NCBI GenBank assembly: GCA_001823505.1
Contig: MHUS01000021.1
Location: forward strand, 3,289 to 29,446
DNA: 26,158 nucleotides
Reading direction: 5' to 3'
From: Candidatus Yonathbacteria bacterium RIFCSPHIGHO2_01_FULL_51_10
Lineage (GTDB): Bacteria; Patescibacteriota; Minisyncoccia; Phycocordibacterales; UBA1539_B
The position numbers and the translations under genes are program-made. Of this stretch, positions 7,893 through 15,073 are shown piece after piece. The notes beneath the pieces were generated by a model that saw nothing but the letters and a program-made list of their open reading frames with translations, was not told where the DNA came from and made no database searches. Within the stretch, counting starts at the first letter, position 1, and every line of letters begins with the position of its first letter.

Positions 7893-8261
7893 ATGACCAC
7901 TCGAACATACACCATGCATCAAGGTCGCACCACCGCTATCACGCGTACATTAGCGCAGTACGATATTCGCGACGTGGTCTTTCGCGCTGCACTTTCGCTT
8001 ATCGCGGCGGCACTCGTACTTTATGCATATTTCATCGCGGCAACCGTTGCCGATGTGATCGCTCGAACGCACGCCGAAGCGAATACGGTCGCTCTCAAAA
8101 GCGAGGTAAGCGCGCTTGAGACCACCTATCTTGCGCGGTCGGCCGGTATTACCCGCACCTTGGCGACTGAGCAAGGATTTGTCGAGGCCCAAGGAACGCT
8201 CTTTGCCTCAGTGCCTTCTGCCGGATCTGCCGTCGCATACGTTTCGCATGAAGTCCGCTAA
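7893..8261 (+). CDS. ftsL: FtsL-like septum protein
   Basis: FtsL is a small bitopic division protein that pairs with FtsB and FtsQ and activates FtsWI. The 122 residues show a hydrophilic N-terminus of about 25, one membrane helix (about 28-55) and a following helical region with coiled-coil potential (about 58-95, including LKSEVSALETTYL). FtsL sequences are poorly conserved, so this call rests on size, topology and position between rsmH and ftsI, the standard dcw order. The last 14 nt overlap the ftsI start, implying translational coupling. Confidence 0.75.
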   Translation: MTTRTYTMHQGRTTAITRTLAQYDIRDVVFRAALSLIAAALVLYAYFIAATVADVIARTHAEANTVALKSEVSALETTYLARSAGITRTLATEQGFVEAQGTLFASVPSAGSAVAYVSHEVR

Positions 8262-9957
8262 CACGCTTTCGCGGTTTTGGCCCATCCTTCTCTTTTTTGG
8301 CCTGGTGACGATCATTATTGTAGGTCGCCTTTTTAGTCTGCAGGTGGTAAACGGCGCCACTTACGCGCGTACCGCTCAAAATCAATACATTCATCCGAAT
8401 AGCGGGATCTTTGATCGAGGGTCGATCTTTTTCAGTGACCGGGCAGGGGGCATGGTTGCAGCAGCTACGCTTTCTTCAGGAGCGACACTGATCGCCAATG
8501 GCACTAAGCTTGTGGACGCGGAAGGAGCATATACCGCGCTCTCAAAGATCATCACCCTTGAGCACGATGCCTTTATCGAGCAGGTCGCAAGCAAGACCGA
8601 TACTTATATCGAGGTTACGCATCACCTCACCGATGATCAGGCCGCAGCGATCAAGAAGCTTGCCCTCCCCGGGTTCTCGCTTGAGGACGAGCGGTGGCGA
8701 TATTACCCAGGAGGGAGCCTTGCCGCGAGCACGGTGGGCTTTGTTGCGTATAACGGAGACGATCTCACGGGTCGCTATGGCCTTGAGCGATATTACAACG
8801 ATGTACTTTCCCGCAGCGGGGATTCAAGCATCAATTTTTTTGCCGAGGTGTTCGGTCAGGTGCGCGATACGGTCTTTGAGCGAAAGCCGCGCGAGGGAAA
8901 CATTGTGACCACGATCGAACCGTCGGTTCAGGCGGCGCTTGATGACAGCATCAAAAATGTCGCTCTACAGTGGAAGCCCGATCTTGTCGGTGCCATTGTG
9001 ATGAATCCCGGGAACGGCGAGATCTATGCCATGTCCGTGATGCCGACCTTTGACCTCAACCACTTTGGTGATGTGGAGGATCCGGCGATCTTTGAGAATC
9101 CGCTCGTGGAAAGTGTCCGTGAAATGGGTTCGACGATCAAGCCGCTCGTCATGGCGGCGGGTATTGACGCCGGCGTGGTCACACCGAGCACCACGTATGA
9201 CGACACCGGCTCAGTTGTGATCAACGGCTCAACCATCAGGAATTACGACGGAAAGGCGCGCGGGATAGTCAGTATGCAGGAGGTACTCAACCAGTCGCTC
9301 AACGTTGGTATGGCGTTCGTTTCGAAAAAATTGGGACATGACAACATGCGTTCGTATCTCCTCAACCTTGGGTTTGGTGAGGAGACGGGTATTGACTTAC
9401 CCAACGAGATCCACGGGCTGGTGAGTAACCTAAATAGCCCGCGTGACGTTGAGTATGCCACGGCGGCTTTCGGGCAGGGGATCGCCATCACACCGATCGA
9501 GGCGGTGCGTGCGCTTGCGGCACTCGGCAATGGCGGTCTGCTCGTTGACCCACATCTGGTGAAAGAAATTGACTACGATGCACTTCCCGCCACGCACATG
9601 ACACCAAATCCCCCCGAGCGCATTTTTAAACAGTCGACATCCGAGGCGATCACGCGCATGTTGGTAAAGGTAGTGGATACAAAACTGGGGAATGGGAAAG
9701 TGGCACTTCCTCATTACAGCATTGCCGCCAAGACCGGTACGGCGCAAATTGCGCTCCCGGATGGCAAAGGGTATTATACAGACAGGTACCTTCACTCGTT
9801 CTTCGGGTATTTTCCCGCGTATGATCCGCAGTTCATCGTTTTTTTCTACCAAGTCTATCCGAAGGGTGCGCAGTATGCATCCGAGACTCTTACGACGCCA
9901 TTCATGAATATGGCAAAATTCCTCATCAGTTACTATCAGGTCCCTCCCGATCGTTGA
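8248..9957 (+). CDS. ftsI: Peptidoglycan D,D-transpeptidase FtsI (PBP3)
   Basis: This class B PBP cross-links septal peptidoglycan together with FtsW. The chosen ATG at 8248 gives 569 residues starting MKSANTLSRFWPILLFF. The frame is open upstream to 8116, but that part lies in ftsL and has no PBP character. A membrane anchor (about 11-27) precedes the pedestal domain, which starts with the degenerate GIFDRGSIFFSDRAG. The transpeptidase motifs are intact: STIK with catalytic Ser295, SLN at 350-352 and KTGT at 495-498. Its place between ftsL and murF in the dcw operon distinguishes it from the elongation PBP2 at 1692. Confidence 0.94.
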   Translation: MKSANTLSRFWPILLFFGLVTIIIVGRLFSLQVVNGATYARTAQNQYIHPNSGIFDRGSIFFSDRAGGMVAAATLSSGATLIANGTKLVDAEGAYTALSKIITLEHDAFIEQVASKTDTYIEVTHHLTDDQAAAIKKLALPGFSLEDERWRYYPGGSLAASTVGFVAYNGDDLTGRYGLERYYNDVLSRSGDSSINFFAEVFGQVRDTVFERKPREGNIVTTIEPSVQAALDDSIKNVALQWKPDLVGAIVMNPGNGEIYAMSVMPTFDLNHFGDVEDPAIFENPLVESVREMGSTIKPLVMAAGIDAGVVTPSTTYDDTGSVVINGSTIRNYDGKARGIVSMQEVLNQSLNVGMAFVSKKLGHDNMRSYLLNLGFGEETGIDLPNEIHGLVSNLNSPRDVEYATAAFGQGIAITPIEAVRALAALGNGGLLVDPHLVKEIDYDALPATHMTPNPPERIFKQSTSEAITRMLVKVVDTKLGNGKVALPHYSIAAKTGTAQIALPDGKGYYTDRYLHSFFGYFPAYDPQFIVFFYQVYPKGAQYASETLTTPFMNMAKFLISYYQVPPDR

Positions 9958-9960
9958 TCC

Positions 9961-11283
9961 ATGAAAGATTTCCTCAAACATATCGTTGTCACCATCATTA
10001 CGCTCGAGTCACGCCTCGTGCTCAAGAAATATAAGCCGCGGATCGTCGCAGTGACGGGAAGTGTGGGCAAGACATCCGCCAAGGACGCGATCGCTTCCGT
10101 GCTTGCCTCGGCGAGCGTTGACGGTAGACGGCGGAATTTTACCATACGCAAAAGTAAAAAGAGTTTCAACAGCGAGATCGGCGTACCCCTCACGATCCTT
10201 GACTGCGAGAATGCGTGGGGAAGTATTTTTGGGTGGGTGAAGAACATCTTGCGCGGCGCAGAGCTCGTGCTCTTTCGCAATGATTATCCGGATATTTTGG
10301 TACTTGAGGCTGGAGTAGGCAAACCGGGAGATATCGCATGGATCGCGGACCTCATCACCCCTGAGGTTGCGGTGATGACACGGATCGGCGATGTACCCGT
10401 GCATGTAGAATACTTTTCTTCTCCTGAGGCGATCTTGCGCGAGAAGGCTCGCCTGGTGGAAGCCGTGCCAAAGGGCGGGCTCGTGGTGCTCAATCACGAT
10501 GATGCTCGCGTGATGTCGGTCGTTGATAAATGCCGTGCAGAGGTGGTGACGTTCGGGTTTTCCCCCGACGCGTCACTTCGTGCAGAACACGACAAGGTAC
10601 AGTACCATGACTATAAACCGGTGGGGCTGACGTTTAAAGTTGCATATGACGATGGTGGGAGCATCCCGGTCAACATCATGGGCGTATTCGGGCGTCAGCA
10701 TGTGTATGCGGCGCTTGCCGCACTCACGGTCGCTGCGCACTTCAGAGTGAACATGGTAGAGGCAGCACAGGCCATTGAGGCATGGGTCCCGGCACCCGGC
10801 CGCTTCCGGCTTCTTGATGGGATCAAGGACACTGTGATTCTCGATGATACCTACAATTCATCACCTGCCGCGCTTGAAGCCGCACTCCTCGAGCTTAAAT
10901 CCATGAAGGTGAAGGAGGGCGCCCGCAGGGTCGCGGTATTGGGGGATATGCTTGAGCTTGGCAAGTTTGCTATTGCGGAGCATAAGCGTCTGGGGATGGA
11001 GGCGGGGTCGTTCTGCGACCTGGTGGTCACGGTGGGCGTACGCGCACGGTACTTTGCCGAAGGAGCGCTTGATGGGGGACTTGCCGATGGGAAGATCTTG
11101 CAGTTTGACGATGCGCGCACCGCAGGGCTCTATTTACAAAATGAGATACGCGATCATGATGTGATTTTGATAAAAGGCTCGCAGCTCATTCGCATGGAGC
11201 GCACCGTGGAGGAGGTCATGGCGCACCCGGAGCTCAAAGAGCAATTACTCGTGCGACAGGAGGCGGAGTGGGGGAGGAGGTAG
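9961..11283 (+). CDS. murF: MurF-like Mur ligase lacking the N-terminal UDP-binding domain
   Basis: MurF adds D-Ala-D-Ala to UDP-MurNAc-tripeptide with ATP in the cytoplasm. The 440 residues contain the Mur ligase P-loop TGSVGKTS (32-39), the NSEIGVPLTIL segment, the substrate and metal region ending VLNHDDARV, and the MurF-type motif LDDTYNSSPAALEAAL. The C-terminal ligase domain ends in the pattern VILIKGSQLIRME. In typical MurF the P-loop lies around residue 110, after a domain of about 80 residues that binds the UDP-sugar. Here only about 30 residues precede it, so that domain is absent. The gene starts 3 nt after ftsI and is the last of the operon. A different amide-ligase substrate cannot be excluded. 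Confidence 0.85.
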   Translation: MKDFLKHIVVTIITLESRLVLKKYKPRIVAVTGSVGKTSAKDAIASVLASASVDGRRRNFTIRKSKKSFNSEIGVPLTILDCENAWGSIFGWVKNILRGAELVLFRNDYPDILVLEAGVGKPGDIAWIADLITPEVAVMTRIGDVPVHVEYFSSPEAILREKARLVEAVPKGGLVVLNHDDARVMSVVDKCRAEVVTFGFSPDASLRAEHDKVQYHDYKPVGLTFKVAYDDGGSIPVNIMGVFGRQHVYAALAALTVAAHFRVNMVEAAQAIEAWVPAPGRFRLLDGIKDTVILDDTYNSSPAALEAALLELKSMKVKEGARRVAVLGDMLELGKFAIAEHKRLGMEAGSFCDLVVTVGVRARYFAEGALDGGLADGKILQFDDARTAGLYLQNEIRDHDVILIKGSQLIRMERTVEEVMAHPELKEQLLVRQEAEWGRR

Positions 11284-11353
11284 GAATGTTGGTCGTCCGT
11301 CCCGAGGGAGATGAGGGGGGGGTATGTTTTCGCGCACGATACTTTAATTTTAT

Positions 11354-12178
11354 ATGACCTTCGATATTCTTCACCTAAATATAGAAAGAGATAAGCACAC
11401 TGATGCGGTAATAGAGCTACTGAAAGAAAAAAACCCGCACGTTGTGTGTTTTGCTGAGGCAATGCGTAGCGACGTGGTGGCGATCTCCGCACAGCTCGGG
11501 TATACGTTCGCGTTCTCTCCGCTAGTGGTGCTCGCGGACGACGTTGAGAGTGACCAGGAGGGCTCAGCGATCCTGTCAAAATATCCGATACTGGAGATAC
11601 AAAAGCATGGGTATAATGACACCGTTTCAGCGATCCCGCTTGAGGTTGCGATAGATGACCTCGTCACGAAAAACGGGGAAAGACCAAAGAATAGATTTGC
11701 GTGGAATTATACGCTCCTCACCGCGCGTGTTCAGTTGGGAGATGGTCAAACGGTCACCATTTCTACGACTCATTTTCCGGTAACCGACCACAGTGCTCAT
11801 GGGTACGAGGATCATGTTATCAAAAATTTACAAAATGTGGATGATATGGGGCATTCAAGGACCTATCTCGATAGACTTATTACTACGCTTCGATCGATCC
11901 TCGGACCGCTTGTGTTTACTGCTGACCTCAATAATCCTCGCGGGGAGTATTTTTACGATACGCTTGCCCATGAGCTTGTTGATCAAGTTCCGCTCTCACT
12001 CACCTCAAGCATTGATCCAAATTTGCACCGCGCAAAAGATCTTAAGCTGGTTGTTGATACCATCATGACGAGTTCTGATGTCTCCACGCAATCATTTGAT
12101 GTGATCGAGGGCGTAAGCGATCACAAGGCATTTTTCGCGACGATGAGGGTGAACGCATCCGCTAAGTTCAACAAGTAA
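11354..12178 (+). CDS. Endonuclease/exonuclease/phosphatase family protein
   Basis: The 274 residues show the fold signature of the EEP superfamily (DNase I, exonuclease III and inositol phosphatase relatives). These are metal-dependent phosphoesterases. Visible motifs are HLNIER at the N-terminus, the metal-ligand glutamate in FAEAM (Glu35), STTHF with His140, ADLNN (190-194, the usual GDFN position) and the terminal SDHKAF with Asp256 and His257. The substrate cannot be assigned. No signal peptide is visible, so it is probably cytoplasmic. It follows murF after 70 nt that include a run of eight G, without a clear promoter or Shine-Dalgarno. The tRNA-derived repeat copy 1 begins 28 nt after its stop. 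Confidence 0.85.
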   Translation: MTFDILHLNIERDKHTDAVIELLKEKNPHVVCFAEAMRSDVVAISAQLGYTFAFSPLVVLADDVESDQEGSAILSKYPILEIQKHGYNDTVSAIPLEVAIDDLVTKNGERPKNRFAWNYTLLTARVQLGDGQTVTISTTHFPVTDHSAHGYEDHVIKNLQNVDDMGHSRTYLDRLITTLRSILGPLVFTADLNNPRGEYFYDTLAHELVDQVPLSLTSSIDPNLHRAKDLKLVVDTIMTSSDVSTQSFDVIEGVSDHKAFFATMRVNASAKFNK

Positions 12179-12206
12179 GTGTGCACCCACATTGCTTGTA
12201 ATAGTG

Positions 12207-12241
12207 GTGACCCTACCGGGGTGATTTTTCCCTATGGGAAC
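12207..12241 (+). repeat. tRNA-Glu 3'-end-like direct repeat, copy 1
   Basis: The first 14 nt (GTGACCCTACCGGG) are identical to the complement of the tRNA-Glu 3' end at 14394-14407. The remainder, including the perfect hairpin TTCCC-TAT-GGGAA, matches copy 2 at 13072 rather than the tRNA. All copies have the same orientation. Copies 1 and 2 flank the methyltransferase gene, as attachment-site duplications around an insertion would. Confidence 0.6.
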
Positions 12242-12262
12242 GGTACACCCTTCGTAGAGTAT

Positions 12263-12967
12263 CTAAACTTTTTCAAAAGTGAATATAGTGCAGATATATT
12301 CGTCACTATTCAGCTTGTTTTTTTTCAGCAGTTTCAGCCTATTATTCTCAAGTAGGTCCTTATAGTAATCCTCTTCTCGATCATAATCTATAACAGTTCC
12401 CATTTCTGGGATTTCGACATAGTGAAGGTATTCTTTATATTCCTTGCCCTTGAATTCAATAGTATTCTTTTCTATAAAAAGATCTTTTTTAGTTGCCAAC
12501 TTATCCCTTAGATACTCTTCGTTAGAAACCACGATGACGAGCTTACCCTTTGCATCGAGCATCCCGGATATCTTCTGTGCCACTTTGCCCAAGTCTGTTT
12601 CTATGAAATGGGGGAAGACGTATATTGCTGTAACAAAATCAAATTTCTCACTGGTCTTAAAATCCTGGAATGTATTTGGATGTATTGTTACGTTATTCTT
12701 ACTGAGGCCACTTTTTGCAAAGTAATCGTAACTCTTTTCAGAGGGTTCGCACCCCTCTATTTGGACAGAATCGCCATATTTTTCTTTCAGCATCCTGATG
12801 AAAAATCCTATCCCAGACCCTATATCAAATACCTTAAAAGGCGGGTCCTTCCTCGACAAGATCTCATCGATGATAAATTGGTTCACAGCCACATTGAGAC
12901 GTGTCTTCTCCTGGTTTGCCCAGTTGATCTTGTCGTATTGCTGAAAGAAAAAATCCCGGTTTTTCAT
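12263..12967 (-). CDS. Class I SAM-dependent methyltransferase, likely acquired
   Basis: The 234 residues carry a class I methyltransferase core: motif I VFDIGSGIGFF (46-56), an acidic residue after strand 2 (EGCEPSEK) and the motif IV-like FDFVTAIYVFPHFIE. A strand rich in KLVIVVSNEEY follows, typical of small-molecule or protein methyltransferases rather than DNA-specific ones. No target-recognition domain is seen, so the substrate is unknown. The gene is clearly more AT-rich than its neighbours, runs opposite to the genes on its left, and is flanked by two direct repeats derived from the tRNA-Glu 3' end. This suggests horizontal acquisition. No Shine-Dalgarno or convincing promoter is visible; the ATG follows a run of A. 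Confidence 0.85.
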   Translation of the reverse strand: MKNRDFFFQQYDKINWANQEKTRLNVAVNQFIIDEILSRKDPPFKVFDIGSGIGFFIRMLKEKYGDSVQIEGCEPSEKSYDYFAKSGLSKNNVTIHPNTFQDFKTSEKFDFVTAIYVFPHFIETDLGKVAQKISGMLDAKGKLVIVVSNEEYLRDKLATKKDLFIEKNTIEFKGKEYKEYLHYVEIPEMGTVIDYDREEDYYKDLLENNRLKLLKKNKLNSDEYICTIFTFEKV

Positions 12968-13046
12968 TTTTTTTAGATTAGGTTAATGACACCACACAGT
13001 CCGTGCGTCTTAATAAAACCATATTTCAAGGAATCTCGCTAGTGTG

Positions 13047-13107
13047 TGAAAATTGCCCCTGTGGCACGTTTGTGACCCTATCGGGGTGATCTTTTCCTTA
13101 CGGGAAC
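13047..13107 (+). repeat. tRNA-Glu 3'-end plus terminator repeat, copy 2
   Basis: Positions 13047-13085 align with 14368-14407 at about 34 of 40 positions by eye. That segment covers the tRNA-Glu terminator hairpin and the 3' end of the tRNA gene. From 13086 the tRNA similarity stops, and the sequence instead resembles copy 1 (12221-12241). It therefore looks like a junction between tRNA-derived and inserted DNA. The hairpin here carries one mismatch compared with the intact tRNA terminator. Confidence 0.6.
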
Positions 13108-13331
13108 CAGTCTGAGTGCTTCGCACGCTGAATCTTATGTGGTCACAAGTCACTAAGTATAATTTTCACTACGTTCAAATTCTACATAAGTGCTTGCGAC
13201 CCCGGCTCGTGGTTTTTCTCTGTAGGGCAGAGAAAAACATCACTGCGCCTTCACAAAAGCGAAAAAGACTGGAGCAGCCCAGTCTTTTTACGCTCACGAT
13301 TTTGTGAGGATTTAACAACGATGTTCGGAGA
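13108..13331. other. Hairpin-rich intergenic stretch, possible small RNA
   Basis: No convincing gene was found here. A consensus TATAAT lies at 13158-13163 on the plus strand with a weak -35 (TTATGT at 13135-13140). It is followed by two perfect 11-bp hairpins: 13212-13222 with 13228-13238, and 13262-13272 with 13279-13289. The second ends in T5. A third small stem, CTCAC/GTGAG, follows near 13293-13308. A transcript of about 120 nt from about 13170 to 13289 would be a plausible small RNA. The second hairpin, flanked by A5 and T5, could also act as a bidirectional terminator for the NYN operon. Small open frames on the minus strand here look random. Confidence 0.4.
13262..13290. terminator. 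Bidirectional intrinsic terminator
   Basis: AAAAAGACTGG pairs perfectly with CCAGTCTTTTT around a 6-nt loop. It has a T run on each strand's downstream side. On the minus strand it lies about 145 nt past the stop of the 58-residue gene and could end the NYN operon. Confidence 0.6.
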
Positions 13332-13499
13332 ATGGGAAATGTGCCGTCGCGGAAGGAATTGCAGAAATTTATACGGGGATTAAACAAGCAATTGTCTACG
13401 GACGACCCTGCAATAGCCAATATGATACACAATATTAAGCTTCTCCACGAGAAGCACGAGACTCATTCCGCTGGTGTTGTTCATACGCCATATACATAA
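13332..13499 (+). CDS. Possible 55-residue hypothetical protein (doubtful)
   Basis: An ATG-initiated frame encodes 55 residues, starting MGNVPSRKELQKFIRGLNKQ and continuing with a helical, mixed-charge stretch. It overlaps the 3' end of the opposite-strand 58-residue gene by about 65 nt. GGAG lies too close to the ATG to serve as a normal ribosome site. A better-spaced GAGGA belongs to an ATG at 13321 in another frame that stops quickly. It may be spurious or a remnant. Confidence 0.22.
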   Translation: MGNVPSRKELQKFIRGLNKQLSTDDPAIANMIHNIKLLHEKHETHSAGVVHTPYT

Positions 13500-13611
13500 C
13501 CCGAACATATTGCTTAAGGTTCACTTCGGCCTCGGCGAGATCATCGTCGGTGGCATCGGGAGCGAGCTCCTTGAGGATCTCTCGTAGAGATTGGGGGTGC
13601 GTTTGAGGCAT
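13435..13611 (-). CDS. 58-residue hypothetical protein downstream of the NYN gene
   Basis: This short frame starts MPQTHPQSLREILKELAPDA and ends in NESRASRGEA. It begins 8 nt after the stop of the NYN-domain gene on the same strand, so it is the second gene of a two-gene operon. The sequence is highly charged and predicted helical, with an acidic patch (TDDDLAEAEVNL) followed by KQYVRVMYMAYEQHQ. Its GC-rich codon usage matches the neighbouring core genes. I do not recognise a family. Its size and coupling to a nuclease-fold gene would fit a partner or regulator of that protein, but this is inference. Confidence 0.65.
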   Translation of the reverse strand: MPQTHPQSLREILKELAPDATDDDLAEAEVNLKQYVRVMYMAYEQHQRNESRASRGEA

Positions 13612-13619
13612 GGGAATAC

Positions 13620-14222
13620 CTACGCCGCATTGCGTTTCATTCTATTTTGCTTTGCACAACCCAAGACCTCCTTGCTGGAAATAATAATGCGGTCGTCGGT
13701 TTTAGCAATGAGTCCGAGATTGGGATTGACTTCAAATCCTACATACACCACCCGCACGCCGCGTTTCTTGAGCTCGCGCACCACGGGCTGATAATCTGAA
13801 TCTGAGGCAACAAGGAATGCTTCGGTGAGCTTTCCATCGCAGGCAAGCGAGAGCATGTCTACGGAAATACTCACGTCCACGCCTTTCTCACGGAAGATCG
13901 GCTTCTTGTCGCCTGGCTTTTTGTAGTCGGCACGCAAGACACCTGCCGTGATGAGCTCAAATCCTTGCCGGTTGAGATGACCGCCCAAATTACGGTACGA
14001 GAGCATGAGTTGCGCCGACAACTCAGGGATGTCTCCGTGGGGTTTTGGTTTTGCGCGATAGAAGCGGCGTTCGTAGTTTTTCTGGTTTTCGGTCAATACG
14101 CAATCAAGCAACCCCGCGAAATCATAGGCGCTCCAGTCAGGCGCTGTCTCCTTCACCTTATCGAACACCTCTTTGATGCGGTGCCTGAAGTTCTCTCCGT
14201 CGATAAAAATGATGTGGGTCAT
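13620..14222 (-). CDS. NYN-domain (PIN-like, LabA/DUF88-type) protein
   Basis: NYN domains are PIN-like folds and many are metal-dependent ribonucleases. The 200 residues show the N-terminal motif IIFIDGENF with Asp8 and Asn11, the central KGVDVSISVDML (Asp116, Asp122) and the segment LVASDSDYQPVV (Asp141, Asp143). RGVRVVYVG follows. All expected acidic active-site positions are present, so it is likely catalytic, with RNA as the probable substrate. A good promoter (14274-14301) lies upstream, and the 45-nt leader consists mostly of one strong hairpin. No Shine-Dalgarno is visible. A 58-residue gene follows 8 nt after the stop. It could act in RNA turnover or as a toxin-like nuclease; the sequence does not decide. 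Confidence 0.88.
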   Translation of the reverse strand: MTHIIFIDGENFRHRIKEVFDKVKETAPDWSAYDFAGLLDCVLTENQKNYERRFYRAKPKPHGDIPELSAQLMLSYRNLGGHLNRQGFELITAGVLRADYKKPGDKKPIFREKGVDVSISVDMLSLACDGKLTEAFLVASDSDYQPVVRELKKRGVRVVYVGFEVNPNLGLIAKTDDRIIISSKEVLGCAKQNRMKRNAA

Positions 14223-14231
14223 GGATACAAA

Positions 14232-14261
14232 ACCCCACCGGGCCTTGCGGACGGGTGGGGT
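14232..14261 (-). promoter_or_regulatory. Hairpin in the 5' leader of the NYN gene
   Basis: On the minus strand ACCCCACC (14261-14254) pairs perfectly with GGTGGGGT (14239-14232). The inner part can close with CC-GCAA-GG, a GNRA tetraloop. It ends about 9 nt before the ATG and is followed by a short T run, so it resembles an attenuator or a protein-binding operator in RNA. Confidence 0.55.
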
Positions 14262-14273
14262 GCTGATACCTAC

Positions 14274-14301
14274 ATCCTATCCTTTCACAGAAATCTGTCA
14301 A
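14274..14301 (-). promoter_or_regulatory. Sigma70-type promoter for the NYN operon
   Basis: Reading the minus strand, a perfect TTGACA (14301-14296) is followed after 16 nt by TAGGAT (14279-14274). Transcription should start near 14267, giving a leader of only about 45 nt before the ATG at 14222. Confidence 0.65.
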
Positions 14302-14365
14302 CAAAGTGTGGGGATATCCACGATACATGTGCAAACAACGCCATATTTAAAGGTGTTTCGCAAGA

Positions 14366-14388
14366 ATTGAAAAGTTGCCACTGTGGCA
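14366..14388 (-). terminator. Terminator of tRNA-Glu
   Basis: Just past the tRNA 3' end, the minus strand has the perfect hairpin TGCCAC-A-GTGGCA, followed by ACTTTTC. It would release the tRNA precursor about 25-30 nt beyond the mature end. Confidence 0.6.
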
Positions 14389-14394
14389 GGAATG

Positions 14395-14466
14395 TGACCC
14401 TACCGGGAATCGAACCCGGATTTCCAGGATGAGAACCTGGCGTCCTAACCGTTAGACGATAGGGCC
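14395..14466 (-). tRNA. tRNA-Glu (anticodon CTC)
   Basis: The complement folds as a 72-nt cloverleaf. The acceptor is GGCCCTA with TAGGGTC (one G-T pair), the D arm runs GTC...GAC, and the anticodon stem CCAGG/CCTGG has loop TTCTCAT, which gives anticodon CTC (codon GAG). The T arm is CCGGG-TTCGATT-CCCGG. CCA is not encoded: the discriminator A is followed by CATT, so CCA must be added after transcription. The 3' end of this gene recurs as fragments at 12207 and 13072, which suggests past use as an integration site. An intrinsic terminator follows. Confidence 0.95.
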
Positions 14467-14509
14467 AATGTGCTACACATTACAATAAAAACCAATAAAA
14501 TTCAATTTT

Positions 14510-14537
14510 TTGACAAAACAAGTATAAGTGTGATACG
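14510..14537 (+). promoter_or_regulatory. Promoter for the orphan gene at 14579
   Basis: A perfect TTGACA (14510-14515) lies 16 nt before GATACG (14532-14537). The -10 is not ideal but the -35 is perfect and the flanks are AT-rich. The resulting leader of about 35 nt ends in AGGAGGG (14566-14572). Confidence 0.5.
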
Positions 14538-14578
14538 GTCGACTTAGTGCATGTGCATATCACAGAGGAGGGCTCATC

Positions 14579-15016
14579 ATGGAGCCAAGTATGATAGATG
14601 TTCTGTTGTACCCTGGCGTTACGGATCAGTATATCGGGCAAATAAGGAGTGTTGAGGACAATGGACGTCGAGCACAATATCGACTCACGATAAAAACCAT
14701 CAATTGGCCTGAGCAATCACCGACGCGTCCTGGTCCGGAGAATGATGCGACATTTCGCAAACTGCTTGTTGGCAGAAAGCTTCCGGAAATGCAGCTCTTT
14801 GTCACCAAGGACGGCCTGGTCTGTTCCGGGAGGATCTCGGACAGCTACAAACTCGTTGTCGCTGAACTCGATGTTACCAAGAATGCTCAATTTCTTGAAG
14901 CACCGGGCATTCATCGAAGAGTCGAGGATATGGAGGGCTTGGGACTTTTTACCCTTGATCTGGATGCACTCACCGAGTGTTGCCCACAAGTGATCATTAC
15001 GGGAGGCGCAGAATGA
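14579..15016 (+). CDS. Hypothetical protein, 145 residues, single-gene transcript
   Basis: I do not recognise a family. The protein lacks membrane segments, a signal peptide and cysteine knuckles. The first two thirds look beta-rich (PGVTDQYIGQIRSVED, then RAQYRLTIKTINWPEQ, then KLVVAELDV), and the last third ends LTECCPQVIITGGAE. The start is well supported: GGAGG ends 7 nt before the ATG and a TTGACA-type promoter lies upstream. A strong terminator follows 18 nt after the stop, so it is transcribed alone. It sits between tRNA-Glu and mpg. Its GC content resembles the neighbours, so recent transfer is not obvious from composition. Confidence 0.8.
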   Translation: MEPSMIDVLLYPGVTDQYIGQIRSVEDNGRRAQYRLTIKTINWPEQSPTRPGPENDATFRKLLVGRKLPEMQLFVTKDGLVCSGRISDSYKLVVAELDVTKNAQFLEAPGIHRRVEDMEGLGLFTLDLDALTECCPQVIITGGAE

Positions 15017-15033
15017 AGTTCCCTCCCAACACC

Positions 15034-15064
15034 TATGCGCCGCATCCCTGCGGCGTATTTTTTT
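15034..15064 (+). terminator. Intrinsic terminator after the orphan gene
   Basis: GCCGCA-TCCC-TGCGGC, extended by wobble and A-T pairs, is followed by ATTTTTTT. It separates the orphan gene from the mpg promoter and coding region. Confidence 0.85.
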
Positions 15065-15073
15065 GTGGTGGCG

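Noticed and set aside
12207..13107. Copies 1 and 2 of the repeat as degenerate tRNA genes
   Set aside because: Only the 3' acceptor/T-stem part matches; no D arm or anticodon arm can be drawn. A fragment left by recombination fits better than a decayed whole tRNA.
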